Assembly (NCBI RefSeq): GCF_022559625.1
Contig: NZ_CP042288.1
Coordinates: 272,409 to 336,408 of the forward strand
Direction: 5' to 3'
Length of the DNA: 64,000 nt
Origin: Aquisalinus flavus
GTDB lineage: Bacteria; Pseudomonadota; Alphaproteobacteria; Caulobacterales; Parvularculaceae
The position numbers and the translations under genes were made by a program. Under the pieces are notes generated by a model, which saw only the letters and a program-made list of their open reading frames with translations, did not search any database and was not told the DNA's origin. Below, in pieces: positions 27,075 to 37,313 of this stretch (positions are counted from its first letter, which is position 1; every line of letters starts with the position of its first letter).

Positions 27075-28478
27075 ATGTATTACATCTCGACCCGTGGTCA
27101 GGCAGAGCGCCTGGGCTTTGCCGACGTCCTGCTGGAAGGGCTCGCCCCGGACGGCGGTCTCTACGTGCCGGAGAGCTGGCCGAGTTTCACCGCGGCGGAA
27201 ATCGCAGGCTTTGCCGGCATGTCCTATGCCGAGGTTGCGACGGAGGTCATCTCCCGCTTCACCGGCGATGACATCCCGCGCGACGTGTTCGCCGGCATGT
27301 GCGAGGACGCCTATGCCAGCTTTTCCCATCGCGTGGTGGTGCCGTTGAGCCAGACCACCGGGGAAGACTGGATCCTGGAGCTGTTCCACGGGCCGACCCT
27401 GGCATTCAAGGACGTGGCGATGCAGCTGCTCGGGCGGCTGTTCGACCACGTGCTGGCCGAGCGCGGCGAGCGGCTGACCATTGTCGGGGCGACGTCGGGC
27501 GACACCGGCGGCGCGGCGATCGAGGCGCTGAAGGGCAGCGCCAATGTCGACGTTTTCATCCTCCACCCCCATGGCCGGATTTCCGAGGTCCAGCGGCGGC
27601 TGATGACCTGCGTCGAAGAGGAGAACATCCACAATATCGCCATTGAGGGCTCGTTTGACGACTGCCAGGCGATGGTCAAGGAAATGTTCGCCGACAAGCC
27701 ATTTCGCGAGGAGATGCGCCTCGGCGCGATCAACTCGATCAACTGGGCCCGGATCGTGGCGCAGTCGGTCTATTATTTCACGTCAGCCGTGGCGCTGGGC
27801 GGGCCGGGCCGGGCGCTCTCCTATTGTGTGCCCACGGGCAATTTCGGCGACATCTTCGCGGCCTATGTCGCCCGCCAGATGGGCCTGCCGATCGAGACGC
27901 TGTGCATCGCCACCAATGAGAACGACATTCTCGCCCGCACGCTGGCCGAGGGCGCCTATGAGCCGCGCGGGGTGGCGCAGACCATCTCGCCCTCCATGGA
28001 CATCCAGGTGTCGAGCAATTTCGAGCGCCTCCTGTTCGAGGCGTCCGGGCGCGACGCCGAGGCCGTGCGCGCGATGATGGCCAATCTGAAACAGGCTGGC
28101 CGGTTCGACGTGGCGGGCGGGATTCTCGAGACGATCCGGGCGCTCTTCATCGCCGAGCGATCGACCGAGACCGAGACGGCGGCAATGATCCGCGAGGTCT
28201 TCGAGACCACGGGCGCGGTGATCGATCCGCACACGGCCGTCGGCCTTGTCGCTACCGGCAAGGCGAGACATGGCGGCAGGCTGAGCGGCCCGGTCGTCAC
28301 CCTCGCGACCGCCCATGCGGCGAAATTCCCGGATGCGGTGAAACAGGCTTGCGGCATTTATCCCGACCTGCCGAAGCAACTTTCCGACCTTTACCAGCGT
28401 ACTGAAAAGCTGACGGTTTTGCCGCTGGACCAGCAACAGGTTCAGCGTTTTGTTGCGTCTTTCGTCCGAAAGGACTAA
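27075..28478 (+). CDS. thrC: Threonine synthase
   Basis: This is a 467-residue PLP enzyme. MYYISTRG at the start, GPTLAFKDVAMQLLGRL with the Schiff-base K112, VGATSGDTGGAAIEAL for the phosphate site and VPTGNFGDIFAAYVARQMG are canonical. It converts O-phosphohomoserine to threonine. A GGAAG site lies 8 bp before the ATG. The full length matches the long (class II) form. The acetyltransferase gene follows by 64 bp. Confidence 0.97.
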   Translation: MYYISTRGQAERLGFADVLLEGLAPDGGLYVPESWPSFTAAEIAGFAGMSYAEVATEVISRFTGDDIPRDVFAGMCEDAYASFSHRVVVPLSQTTGEDWILELFHGPTLAFKDVAMQLLGRLFDHVLAERGERLTIVGATSGDTGGAAIEALKGSANVDVFILHPHGRISEVQRRLMTCVEEENIHNIAIEGSFDDCQAMVKEMFADKPFREEMRLGAINSINWARIVAQSVYYFTSAVALGGPGRALSYCVPTGNFGDIFAAYVARQMGLPIETLCIATNENDILARTLAEGAYEPRGVAQTISPSMDIQVSSNFERLLFEASGRDAEAVRAMMANLKQAGRFDVAGGILETIRALFIAERSTETETAAMIREVFETTGAVIDPHTAVGLVATGKARHGGRLSGPVVTLATAHAAKFPDAVKQACGIYPDLPKQLSDLYQRTEKLTVLPLDQQQVQRFVASFVRKD

Positions 28479-28542
28479 GAAGGCTAACGGGTGGTAAACG
28501 CGCCAAGTGAAGGCGCGTCTTCGGGATAAAGCAGTTTATAGT

Positions 28543-29139
28543 ATGGTCCTTCTTGACTTCCCTTTGAATGATCCGTCGAACGCGATCCTTGTCGAGGATG
28601 GCATTTATCTGCGATATCCGCAGGAACGCGATTACGAGCACTGGGCCGGTATCCGCGCCGCCAGCCGCTCCCATCTCCAGCCCTTCGAGCCGCTCTGGGC
28701 CGTGGATGAGCTGTCGATGTCGAGCTTCCGCAAACGCCTGCGCATCTATGCGCGCGATATCAGGGCCGGGGTCTGCCGGCCCTATTTCATCTTCCGCTCC
28801 CAGGACGACATGCTGGTCGGCGGTTGTACCCTGTCGAATATCCGCCGCCGGGCGGCGATGTCGGCAACGCTCGGCTATTGGGTCGGGCGCGACCATATCC
28901 GCAAGGGCTATGCCCTGTCCGCCGTGAAGGCGGCGGTGCGGTCTGCCTTCGACACGCTGAAGATGGAGCGGATCGAGGCTGCCTGCCTGCCGGACAACCG
29001 GGCATCCCAGAACCTGCTGATCAAGGCCGGTTTCCGCAAGGAGGGCGTTGCCCGCAATTATCTGCGCATCAACGGCAAGCGCCGCGACCACGTCCTGTTC
29101 GGCCTCGACCCGGAAGATTTCCGCAAAATTGACGACTGA
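28543..29139 (+). CDS. GNAT acetyltransferase, RimJ/RimL type
   Basis: This is a 198-residue protein. YLRYPQERDYEHWAGIRAAS at the N-terminus and the acetyl-CoA pyrophosphate loop GRDHIRKGYALSAVKAAVRS place it with the RimJ/RimL ribosomal-protein N-acetyltransferases. RIEAACLPDNRASQNLLIKA and GFRKEGVARNYLRINGKRRD are also typical. The target could be a ribosomal protein or another N-terminus. The ATG at 28543 is preferred over an upstream GTG. It is co-directional with thrC and the EAL gene. Confidence 0.88.
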   Translation: MVLLDFPLNDPSNAILVEDGIYLRYPQERDYEHWAGIRAASRSHLQPFEPLWAVDELSMSSFRKRLRIYARDIRAGVCRPYFIFRSQDDMLVGGCTLSNIRRRAAMSATLGYWVGRDHIRKGYALSAVKAAVRSAFDTLKMERIEAACLPDNRASQNLLIKAGFRKEGVARNYLRINGKRRDHVLFGLDPEDFRKIDD

Positions 29140-29303
29140 CGGCGCGGGTCGGCACCGCCGCCACCCGGATGGAGCCGATCTTGCAACGGACGCGTTGAAA
29201 TCAACGGTGCCCGGCCGCCTCCGGGCATGCCGCACCGCAAAAGGGAGATTGACCGGAACCGGTTAATTTTCCAAGGTAGCAACGGGTAAAGGGTGGTTCT
29301 GTC

Positions 29304-31448
29304 GTGGACGGCTTTCTTGATTATTTTCAGCTTGATGCCTTTTTCCGCCAGTCGGCGGCGCTGAAGGAGACGTTCCCGCGCGAGGTGATGCTGACCGAGG
29401 GGATCATCCTCGGCGCGCTTGGCGGCGGGTTCACCCTGTTTCTGCTGATCACCCTGCTGCGCCGCAGCGCCATTGCCGCCATTGCCGCGAGCGTGGCGGG
29501 CATGACCTTCCTGATCGAGGCCATGGCGTTTGGCCGGCTGGAGAATGTCTTGCCGGATGGCGGCGGGCTGGTGCTGTTCGCCCTGCTCCTGTCGTCGGTC
29601 ATCCTGTTCCTGACGGCGACGGTGCGCGCGGCCAAGGAAAACGTGATGGTCGGCGCTGTCTTTCTGTTGGCGATCGTGGCCGCTATCGCGCTTGGCGTTG
29701 CCGGCTATCTCGGCCTGTATCCGGCAGACGTGCCGCTGCGCCTCGCCGCCGGCGGTCTCGCCATCTTTGCCGTACTGCTGACCATGCAACAGGCAGCGAC
29801 CGGCGACCGGCGCTCGCTCCATATCGCGCCGGGCGTGCTGATTGCCGCCTGTTCGCTGATCGTCTTCTTCGTCATGGGCAGCAATGGCCTTGCCAGCTGG
29901 ACCGAGATGGCAGTGCCCCATGGCATGCTCGCCGGCGGCGTCTTGCTGGCCGGGCTGATGGCGCTGGTGCCGGCGCGCAGCGGGGCAGTGCCTGAGAAAG
30001 CGGTCAGGAAGAGCAACGAGAAAAACAGCGCCCTGCCGCCTGTCGTCGGCGCGGCACCGGTCCTGTCGATGGACGATGACACGGATGAGCCGGAACCGGA
30101 TCTGCCCGATGCGATCACCGATATGGCCGGCGAGGACGATGCGATTCCCGATGAAGAGAGCCGGCCTTCGGTCGTGGCGGGCCAGTCGCCGATTTCTGCC
30201 CTGTGGGGGCACAAGAGCGCCGAGCCGAAGCCGGCCCCGCCGGCACCGGCACGCAATGATGTCAGCGACTTGCGCGCCGCGCTCGCCGCCGCCGGGATGC
30301 CCCTGTGGGACTGGAAGGCACCGGGCCAGATCAATGCCAGCGAAGAGACCGCCTCGCTTCTCGGCGTCACCAAGATATCGGCCCTCTCACCGGAGAACGT
30401 CCGTGGACTGATCGATCATGACAGTCTCGAGCGGTATGACGAGGAAATCCTTGGCGGCGGCGATCCGCAAACCGGCAGGTTCGATTTCGAGGTGACGACC
30501 CGCGAGGGCCGCCGCCTGGCGATCAAGGGCGAGCGGCAGGTTGACGACGAGGGCTTTGTCGATCGCATCATCGCCTTTGTCGCGCCCGTCCGCAGGGCAG
30601 CGGCAAGCCCGGCATTGCGGGCGGTGGCGGGCGCGCCAGGCATCACCGCTCCCGGTATTACGGGGGCGATGATCCGCGAGGGGCTGGAGAATGGCGAGTT
30701 CGAGGCGTGGTTCCAGCCTGTCGTGCGGCTGAATGACGAGGACATTGCCGGGTTCGAGGCCCTTGCCCGCTGGCGCCGGCCGGGCATCGCGGCGCCGCTG
30801 CTGCCCGACCAGTTCATGGACATCGCGATCGATGCCGGGCTGGAGATGGACATCACTGCGATCATCCTGGCGCAGGCCGCGGCGGAGCTTGCCGCCTGGG
30901 TCGGGTCGAGTGCGGCGCAGGGCCAGTTCGTGTCGTTCAATGTCTCCGCCGAGACGCTGATCAATGACCGACTGGTCAAGCTGGTGCGCAACACGATCCG
31001 CAAATACGACCTGCCCGACGGGGCGCTGGTGGTTGAACTGACCGAAAGCCATGTGCTGCACGACCAGCACAAGGTGCTGTCGGTCGCCAAGGCGATGCGC
31101 CAGGCCGGGGCGCGGATCGCGCTCGACGATCTCGGCGCCGGGCAGTCGACACTGGGGCAATTATCCAAGTTCCGCTTCGATATCATCAAGACCGACCGGG
31201 CGCTGCTCGATGCGGCCCAGCGCGACGATCACGGCCATACGCTGCTGGCGGGGCTGGTCGATATGGCCCATCGCATGGGCACGCAGATCATCGCCGAGGG
31301 CGCCGAGACCGCCGACGCCGTGAAGATGCTGCAAGCAATGAAATGCGATTTCGCGCAGGGCTATTATTTCGGCATGCCGGAACCGGCGGGCGGCGCCGAG
31401 CAAGAGGATCAGGCCCCGCGCCAGCCGGTGACGGCGGATCTGCGCTGA
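29304..31448 (+). CDS. EAL-domain cyclic-di-GMP phosphodiesterase with membrane sensor region
   Basis: This is a 714-residue protein. About six to seven hydrophobic helices occupy residues 30-235, then an acidic low-complexity linker (240-320). A PAS-like region (LRAALAAAGMPLWDWKAPGQ onward, about 325-430) precedes the EAL domain (about 455-705). The EAL motif is intact at 485-487 (GFEALARW), with VSFNVSAETL, VVELTES, IALDDLGAGQSTLG, KTDRALL and IIAEGAET providing metal ligands and catalytic residues, so hydrolysis of c-di-GMP is likely. The GTG start at 29304 has only a weak GGGTGG site. No GGDEF domain is attached. Confidence 0.9.
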   Translation: MDGFLDYFQLDAFFRQSAALKETFPREVMLTEGIILGALGGGFTLFLLITLLRRSAIAAIAASVAGMTFLIEAMAFGRLENVLPDGGGLVLFALLLSSVILFLTATVRAAKENVMVGAVFLLAIVAAIALGVAGYLGLYPADVPLRLAAGGLAIFAVLLTMQQAATGDRRSLHIAPGVLIAACSLIVFFVMGSNGLASWTEMAVPHGMLAGGVLLAGLMALVPARSGAVPEKAVRKSNEKNSALPPVVGAAPVLSMDDDTDEPEPDLPDAITDMAGEDDAIPDEESRPSVVAGQSPISALWGHKSAEPKPAPPAPARNDVSDLRAALAAAGMPLWDWKAPGQINASEETASLLGVTKISALSPENVRGLIDHDSLERYDEEILGGGDPQTGRFDFEVTTREGRRLAIKGERQVDDEGFVDRIIAFVAPVRRAAASPALRAVAGAPGITAPGITGAMIREGLENGEFEAWFQPVVRLNDEDIAGFEALARWRRPGIAAPLLPDQFMDIAIDAGLEMDITAIILAQAAAELAAWVGSSAAQGQFVSFNVSAETLINDRLVKLVRNTIRKYDLPDGALVVELTESHVLHDQHKVLSVAKAMRQAGARIALDDLGAGQSTLGQLSKFRFDIIKTDRALLDAAQRDDHGHTLLAGLVDMAHRMGTQIIAEGAETADAVKMLQAMKCDFAQGYYFGMPEPAGGAEQEDQAPRQPVTADLR

Positions 31449-31479
31449 TTGCCATCTGCCGGCTCAGTTCAGCGGCGTG

Positions 31480-32121
31480 TCAATTCAGCGGTGTGTCGGG
31501 GCTGCGCATTTCCGACCAGGCTTGCGAGAACATCGACTTGTCGATGCCGAACCGGGCCAGCGCCTGTTCCCACACAGTATCCGGATCATCGGCGAAGATC
31601 AGCGCCGGATCGCCAGGGATGTTCAGCCATGCATTTTGCGCCAGCTCGTGCTCCAGCTGCCCGGCGGACCAGCCGGCATGGCCGGCGCAGATCAGCGCCC
31701 TGGACGGGGCATTGCGGCCCGCCAGCATGCGCCCGTCAGGCTCGTTGAGGTCTTCCAGGATCTCGCGGCTCGCGGTCAGGCAGACGCCGGGCACGATGTC
31801 GATCGTGTCTTCGTGGCGGTAATCATCCGTATGCAGCACGGCGCCGCGCTTGGTGTCGACCGGCCCGCCGAAATGGATCGGCCGGTCGTCGATGTCGTCC
31901 GACGGCTTCAGCTTCACCTGCAGGAGAAGGTCGGAAAAGGTGAGGTCGGAAATCGTCTTGTTGAGGATCAGCCCCATGGCGTGATGCTCGTCATGGCTGC
32001 AGATCAGGACGACCGACTCTCGGAAACAGCCATCGCGCAGGTTCGGCATCGCAACCAGCAGCTGGCCATGCAGGAAATCCTGACGGTCGTGGCTGACCTC
32101 ACTGTGTTTCTCGTCCGTCAT
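31480..32121 (-). CDS. YqgE/AlgH family protein (UPF0301)
   Basis: This 213-residue protein carries LHGQLLVAMPNLRDGCFRES, HDEHHAMGLILNKTISD, HFGGPVDTKRGAVLHT and LICAGHAGWSAGQLEHELAQ, the YqgE signatures. The family was first called AlgH for alginate regulation, but its biochemical role is unsettled. The start at 32121 is the first giving normal family length. It is divergent from the peroxiredoxin gene, 86 bp apart. Confidence 0.94.
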   Translation of the reverse strand: MTDEKHSEVSHDRQDFLHGQLLVAMPNLRDGCFRESVVLICSHDEHHAMGLILNKTISDLTFSDLLLQVKLKPSDDIDDRPIHFGGPVDTKRGAVLHTDDYRHEDTIDIVPGVCLTASREILEDLNEPDGRMLAGRNAPSRALICAGHAGWSAGQLEHELAQNAWLNIPGDPALIFADDPDTVWEQALARFGIDKSMFSQAWSEMRSPDTPLN

Positions 32122-32207
32122 CTGTCGACCTCCTGCCATCCACGCTGGACGCCCCCCGCGGACAAGACTACATGGGAGCCTAGACAGCGTGCAACAGGAG
32201 AGACGAT

Positions 32208-32690
32208 ATGACCATCGCAAAAGGCGAGCGCCTTCCCGACGTCCAGGTGATGCTGGCCAGTGAAAACGGCCCCGAAGCGGCGCAGACCGCAGACATCTTT
32301 GCCGGCAAGAAGACCGCGTTCTTCGCCGTACCGGGCGCCTTCACGCCGACCTGCTCGGCCAAGCACCTGCCGGGCTTCGTCGAGAAAAAGGAGCTGCTGG
32401 ACGCCAAGGGCGTCGACCAGATCGTCTGTATGTCGGTCAATGACGCTTTCGTCATGGATGCCTGGGCGAAGGATCAGAACGCCTATGGCAAGGTCGTTAT
32501 GGTCGCCGACGGCAATGGCGATTTCACCCAGGCCCTGGGTCTCGCCATGGACGGCAAGGGCTTCGGCATGGGGCTGCGCTCCAAGCGGTTCTCGATGATC
32601 GTCGATGACGGCGTCGTGGAAGAGCTGAATGTGGAAGAGGGCGGCGCGTTCGAGGTCTCCTCCGCCGACTACATGCTCGGCCAGCTCTAA
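32208..32690 (+). CDS. Peroxiredoxin, Prx5-like
   Basis: This is a 160-residue thiol peroxidase. The peroxidatic Cys is C49 in PGAFTPTCSAKHLPGF, the Prx5 version of the PxxxTxxC motif. MSVNDAFVMDAWAKDQ and GLRSKRFSMIVDDGVVE are family-specific. It reduces peroxides, usually with glutathione or glutaredoxin. A second Cys near residue 74 could be a resolving or structural residue. The start follows AGGAGAGACGAT. Confidence 0.95.
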   Translation: MTIAKGERLPDVQVMLASENGPEAAQTADIFAGKKTAFFAVPGAFTPTCSAKHLPGFVEKKELLDAKGVDQIVCMSVNDAFVMDAWAKDQNAYGKVVMVADGNGDFTQALGLAMDGKGFGMGLRSKRFSMIVDDGVVEELNVEEGGAFEVSSADYMLGQL

Positions 32691-32694
32691 AGCA

Positions 32695-32877
32695 TCAGTC
32701 CTTCTTGTCGTTCCTGACCTCCGCAAGCCGGTCGTAATCATCGGCATGCGGAGCGTTGTGGCGTTCCTCGTCCTTGTCCTCGTTCGCCTCGGGTCGCGGA
32801 TTGCTGGTTTCGGGATGGGGGGCGTCCTTGCTGACAGGGGCCTGGGGCGGCTGGTCCGAGTGCTTGTTCTTCGTCAT
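32695..32877 (-). CDS. Small hydrophilic protein, unknown
   Basis: This is a 60-residue, highly charged protein (MTKNKHSDQPPQAPVSKDAP; DKDEERHNAPHADDYDRLAE). It has no hydrophobic segment and is probably disordered. The ATG at 32877 follows AAAGAAGATGAAGCG; an upstream in-frame ATG gives an extra 22 residues without a better site. It is convergent with the peroxiredoxin gene, 4 bp apart. I do not recognise the family. Confidence 0.5.
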   Translation of the reverse strand: MTKNKHSDQPPQAPVSKDAPHPETSNPRPEANEDKDEERHNAPHADDYDRLAEVRNDKKD

Positions 32878-32967
32878 CGCTTCATCTTCTTTCGGGTAAT
32901 CGCTCGTCCCCCGTGAACGCATCGGTGCAGTCAGGTGTTCCATTGCGGAACTTCATGAGGGAGACTT

Positions 32968-33351
32968 ATGCTTTCGCTGTTACTCGACCTGTCCAATATT
33001 CTCGGTGGCTTCCTGCTCGCCATCGGCCTTCTCATCAAGATCCCCAATATCGGCGACGACCTGGCCAAGGCGGCCGCCAACCTCGCCCAAATCGGCTGGG
33101 TGATCGGCATCGTCGCGCTGGTCACGGGGGGCTATTTCCTGATCGTGCATGTAACGACAGGGCCACGCCTGTTTCATTTCGAGGTGGTGGCGATCATCAC
33201 CGGCGTGTTGTTGCTGATGGACCGCGTCAGGGCCGGGCGGAACACGCAGGACCCGGTCGGGTCCGGCGCGAGCGCGTTCACGACCTTCGTCGCCATCTTC
33301 GGCATCATCGCGATCATCGTCGGCTTCCAGGGCCTGTTCACGCCAAACTGA
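32968..33351 (+). CDS. Small four-helix membrane protein, unknown
   Basis: This 127-residue protein has hydrophobic helices near 3-25, 40-62, 68-85 and 105-122 (WVIGIVALVTGGYFLIVHV; FVAIFGIIAIIVGFQGLF). A loop with DRVRAGRNTQDPVGSG faces one side. No catalytic or binding motif is visible and I do not recognise the family. The ATG follows GAGGGAGACTT. A strong bidirectional terminator follows, so it is a single-gene unit. Confidence 0.75.
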   Translation: MLSLLLDLSNILGGFLLAIGLLIKIPNIGDDLAKAAANLAQIGWVIGIVALVTGGYFLIVHVTTGPRLFHFEVVAIITGVLLLMDRVRAGRNTQDPVGSGASAFTTFVAIFGIIAIIVGFQGLFTPN

Positions 33352-33375
33352 GGCGGCGGCCCGTTCGCAGACAAG

Positions 33376-33408
33376 AAAAAAGCCCGGTTCGCGCCGGGCT
33401 TTTTTTTT
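33376..33408. terminator. Bidirectional terminator
   Basis: AAAAA, AGCCCGG, a loop, CCGGGCT and a run of nine T. It serves the membrane-protein gene on the plus strand and the small gene at 33425-33577 on the minus strand. Confidence 0.93.
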
Positions 33409-33424
33409 ACAAGTTATGACGATG

Positions 33425-33577
33425 CTACTTGTCGTCGGGTTTTTTCTTGTCTTTCTCCTCGGCTTCCGTCCCGTTGGGGTCGGCCTCGCCGGGCATGTAG
33501 CTGGGCGGGTCACTGGCAGGAAACGACTCGTCCAGTGCCTCGTCGACAGCGTCCTCTTTTTTCTTATCGGTGCTCAT
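33425..33577 (-). CDS. 50-residue acidic/lysine-rich protein with DESFPASDPPS motif
   Basis: The peptide reads MSTDKKKEDAVDEALDESFP, continues ASDPPSYMPGEADPNG and ends in Lys/Asp repeats. The motif DExLDESFPASDPPS occurs in many small proteobacterial proteins of unknown function. An AAGGAGGTACC ribosome site precedes the ATG, and a terminator lies 17 bp beyond the stop. Both support a real gene despite its length. Confidence 0.75.
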   Translation of the reverse strand: MSTDKKKEDAVDEALDESFPASDPPSYMPGEADPNGTEAEEKDKKKPDDK

Positions 33578-33638
33578 GATGGTACCTCCTTGTCACGGGA
33601 GAACAGTCAGGAGACGGCAACCGTTCCAGCGGGGGAGG

Positions 33639-34253
33639 TTATGCCGAGAGAAGGGAAAGCAGCGTGTCGCTGAGGGCGTGGTCGCGCCGCGACGGGCCGC
33701 CGCGCTTTTCGATGGCCCAGTTCAGCGCGCCAAGGATGATGCGGTGCACCTCGCGCAAATCGGCTGCAGCCGTATGCGGGCCCGTCAGCGCGCCCTGGGC
33801 GCGGGCCCGTTTCAGCGTGTCGAGCCAGATGCCGTCGAAATCGCGGCGGATGTCGATGGTCTGGTCGCGGATTTCCTGCGGCACCATGGAAAAGCAGCGG
33901 ATCGAGGCGCGGGTATAGGCCTTGTGGGCGGACAGGGCCGACAGATGCGCCTCTATCGCCGCTTTCAGAACGGTGCGCCCGTCGGCATCGGCGGGCAGGT
34001 CCTCGACGGCGCGCGAGACCGCGGCGGAGACGTATTCAACGCCTTCATTCAGCACCTCGACGGTGATCTGTTCTTTCGAGGCGAAGTGGTAGTAGATCGA
34101 GCCTGCCTTCAGCCCCGCCGCATCGGCGATGCCGCGCAAGGTCGTCGCCTGGTAGCCGTTCTCGGCGAGCAACAGGGCCGCGGCATCGAGAATGCGCCGG
34201 CGCATTTCCGCGCCGGGCGATTTTTTCTCGGGGATGGCAGATGCGTCGGGCAT
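33639..34253 (-). CDS. TetR/AcrR family transcriptional regulator
   Basis: This 204-residue protein has the TetR DNA-binding domain at residues 18-64 (RRRILDAAALLLAENGYQAT; GIADAAGLKAGSIYYHFASK). The C-terminal ligand domain is helical and variable. It lies downstream of, and on the same strand as, the acyl-CoA dehydrogenase gene. A palindrome with TetR-operator character sits between that gene and the carboxylase genes. This regulator is the obvious candidate to bind it and sense an acyl-CoA, which is inference from layout. Confidence 0.92.
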   Translation of the reverse strand: MPDASAIPEKKSPGAEMRRRILDAAALLLAENGYQATTLRGIADAAGLKAGSIYYHFASKEQITVEVLNEGVEYVSAAVSRAVEDLPADADGRTVLKAAIEAHLSALSAHKAYTRASIRCFSMVPQEIRDQTIDIRRDFDGIWLDTLKRARAQGALTGPHTAAADLREVHRIILGALNWAIEKRGGPSRRDHALSDTLLSLLSA

Positions 34254-34266
34254 TCATCCGGTCCAC

Positions 34267-34376
34267 GCCCTCGTCCTTCGTGGGCGACTTCGTCGCCGCC
34301 TCAGGATGAGGGCTTCTGAAAGCGCTTGGTCAACCCTCATCCTGAGGTGCTGCACAGCAGCCACGAAGGAGAGGGT
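34267..34376. repeat. Two inverted copies of the 46-bp palindromic extragenic repeat
   Basis: Copy 2 (34267-34314) reads GCCCTCGTCCTTCGTG ... CAGGATGAGGGC and copy 3 (34333-34376) reads ACCCTCATCCTGAGGTG ... CACGAAGGAGAGGGT. The two point in opposite directions. Both match the copy at 9069-9114. They fill the gap between the dehydrogenase and TetR genes. Confidence 0.8.
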
Positions 34377-34384
34377 CGGGCGAA

Positions 34385-35572
34385 TTACAGCCGCTTGGCG
34401 ACTTCCTCCAGCATGACTTCGGTCGCGCCGCCGCCAATGGACTGGACGCGGACATCGCGATACATGCGGTTGATCGGCGTCTCCTCGATAAAGCCGGAGC
34501 CGCCATGGAACTGGACGCAGTCATACAGCACTTCGTTGACGAGCTCGCCGCAATAGGCCTTCAGCATGCTGACTTCCTTGACGCAGTCCATGCCCTGGCT
34601 GTCCATCCACGCGGCGCGATAGACCAGCTGGCGGCCGGCCTCGACCTTGGCGGCCTGCATGGCAAGGCGCTGGCGGATCGTCTGCTTGTCCCACAACACG
34701 CCGCCAAAGGCCTTGCGGTCCTTGACCCATTGCACGGTCATGTCGATGGCGGCCTGGGCCTCGCCCATGCACATGGCGCCGATGACGATGCGCTCGTTTT
34801 GCAAATTCTTCATCGCCGCATAGAAACCGCGGCCCGGCTCGCCGATGACGTTCGCGTCGGGCACGAAGCAGTCCTCGAAGACCAGCTCCGCCGTGTCGGA
34901 ACAGCGCCAGCCCATCTTGTCGAGCTTCTGGGCGACCTTGAAGCCCTCCATGCCCTTCTCGACGATGAACATGGTCGCGGCGCGGGAGGCTTTCTCTTCC
35001 TTGTCGCCGGTGCGCACCAGGGCGCAGACAAAGTCGCCATAGACGCCATTGGTGATGAACAGTTTCGAGCCGTTGAGGATCCAGCCGCCATCGCCGCGCT
35101 TGGCGGTGGTGCGGATGCCCTGCAGATCGGAGCCCGCGCCCGGCTCGGTCAGGCCGATGGCGCCGATCCTGGTGCCGGCGATCACTTCCGGCAGGAAGCG
35201 CTGCTTCTGCTCGTCATTGCCGGCATTGTTGATGTGCACGGACGACATGTCGGTATGGACGAGGGGAGTGATGGCAAAGCCGCCAAAGGTCGACTTGCCC
35301 AATTCCTCGGCAAAGATCGCCGTGGCGATGGTGTCGAGGCCGGAGCCGCCATATTCCTCGGGGAAGTGGATGCCGAAAAAGCCATTGTCGCCCATCTTCC
35401 TGAGCACCTCGCGCGGGATCTTGCCCTCGATCTCCCATTTGTCGGCGTAGGGCTTGACCTCCTCGCGCACGAAACGGGCGACCTGGTCGCGCAGCATTTC
35501 ATGTTCGAGCCGGAAATAGGGGCTGGAGGTCTGGTCTTCATTGTTCTGGGCGGGGGTCATGCCGTCTGCCAT
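34385..35572 (-). CDS. Acyl-CoA dehydrogenase
   Basis: This is a 395-residue flavoenzyme. The N-terminal helical domain is followed by the FAD/substrate strand IGLTEPGAGSDLQGIRTTAK and GWILNGSKLFITNG. The C-terminal domain has FHGGSGFIEETPINRMYRDV, whose second Glu aligns with the catalytic base of medium-chain acyl-CoA dehydrogenase, and IGGGATEVM. It would introduce the double bond that the neighbouring carboxylase needs. The start at 35572 gives normal length. A very long upstream in-frame extension through the carboxylase gene is only antisense to it. Confidence 0.94.
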   Translation of the reverse strand: MADGMTPAQNNEDQTSSPYFRLEHEMLRDQVARFVREEVKPYADKWEIEGKIPREVLRKMGDNGFFGIHFPEEYGGSGLDTIATAIFAEELGKSTFGGFAITPLVHTDMSSVHINNAGNDEQKQRFLPEVIAGTRIGAIGLTEPGAGSDLQGIRTTAKRGDGGWILNGSKLFITNGVYGDFVCALVRTGDKEEKASRAATMFIVEKGMEGFKVAQKLDKMGWRCSDTAELVFEDCFVPDANVIGEPGRGFYAAMKNLQNERIVIGAMCMGEAQAAIDMTVQWVKDRKAFGGVLWDKQTIRQRLAMQAAKVEAGRQLVYRAAWMDSQGMDCVKEVSMLKAYCGELVNEVLYDCVQFHGGSGFIEETPINRMYRDVRVQSIGGGATEVMLEEVAKRL

Positions 35573-35640
35573 GGGGGTGTTTCCTTCCTCGCGCCTGTTG
35601 GGCCGGGATAGGCCTCTGGCACTTTTTCTGCTGATCTTGC

Positions 35641-35674
35641 TTGCCAACCTAACAAATGTTAGGCAGGTTGGCAA
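35641..35674. promoter_or_regulatory. Nested palindromic operator between divergent acyl-CoA genes
   Basis: TTGCCAACCT (35641-35650) and AGGTTGGCAA (35665-35674) are perfect 10-bp inverted arms. Inside them CCTAACA and TGTTAGG (35648-35663) form a second perfect palindrome. It lies 68 bp before the dehydrogenase start and 48 bp before the carboxylase start. That is where a local repressor such as the TetR protein at 33639-34253 would control both. Confidence 0.8.
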
Positions 35675-35722
35675 GAACGACAAGCGGCCCACCTTGATGG
35701 GTGCGACAACAGGGAGCGATGA

Positions 35723-37303
<1,581 letters not shown>

Positions 37304-37313
37304 GGATAAAGAC

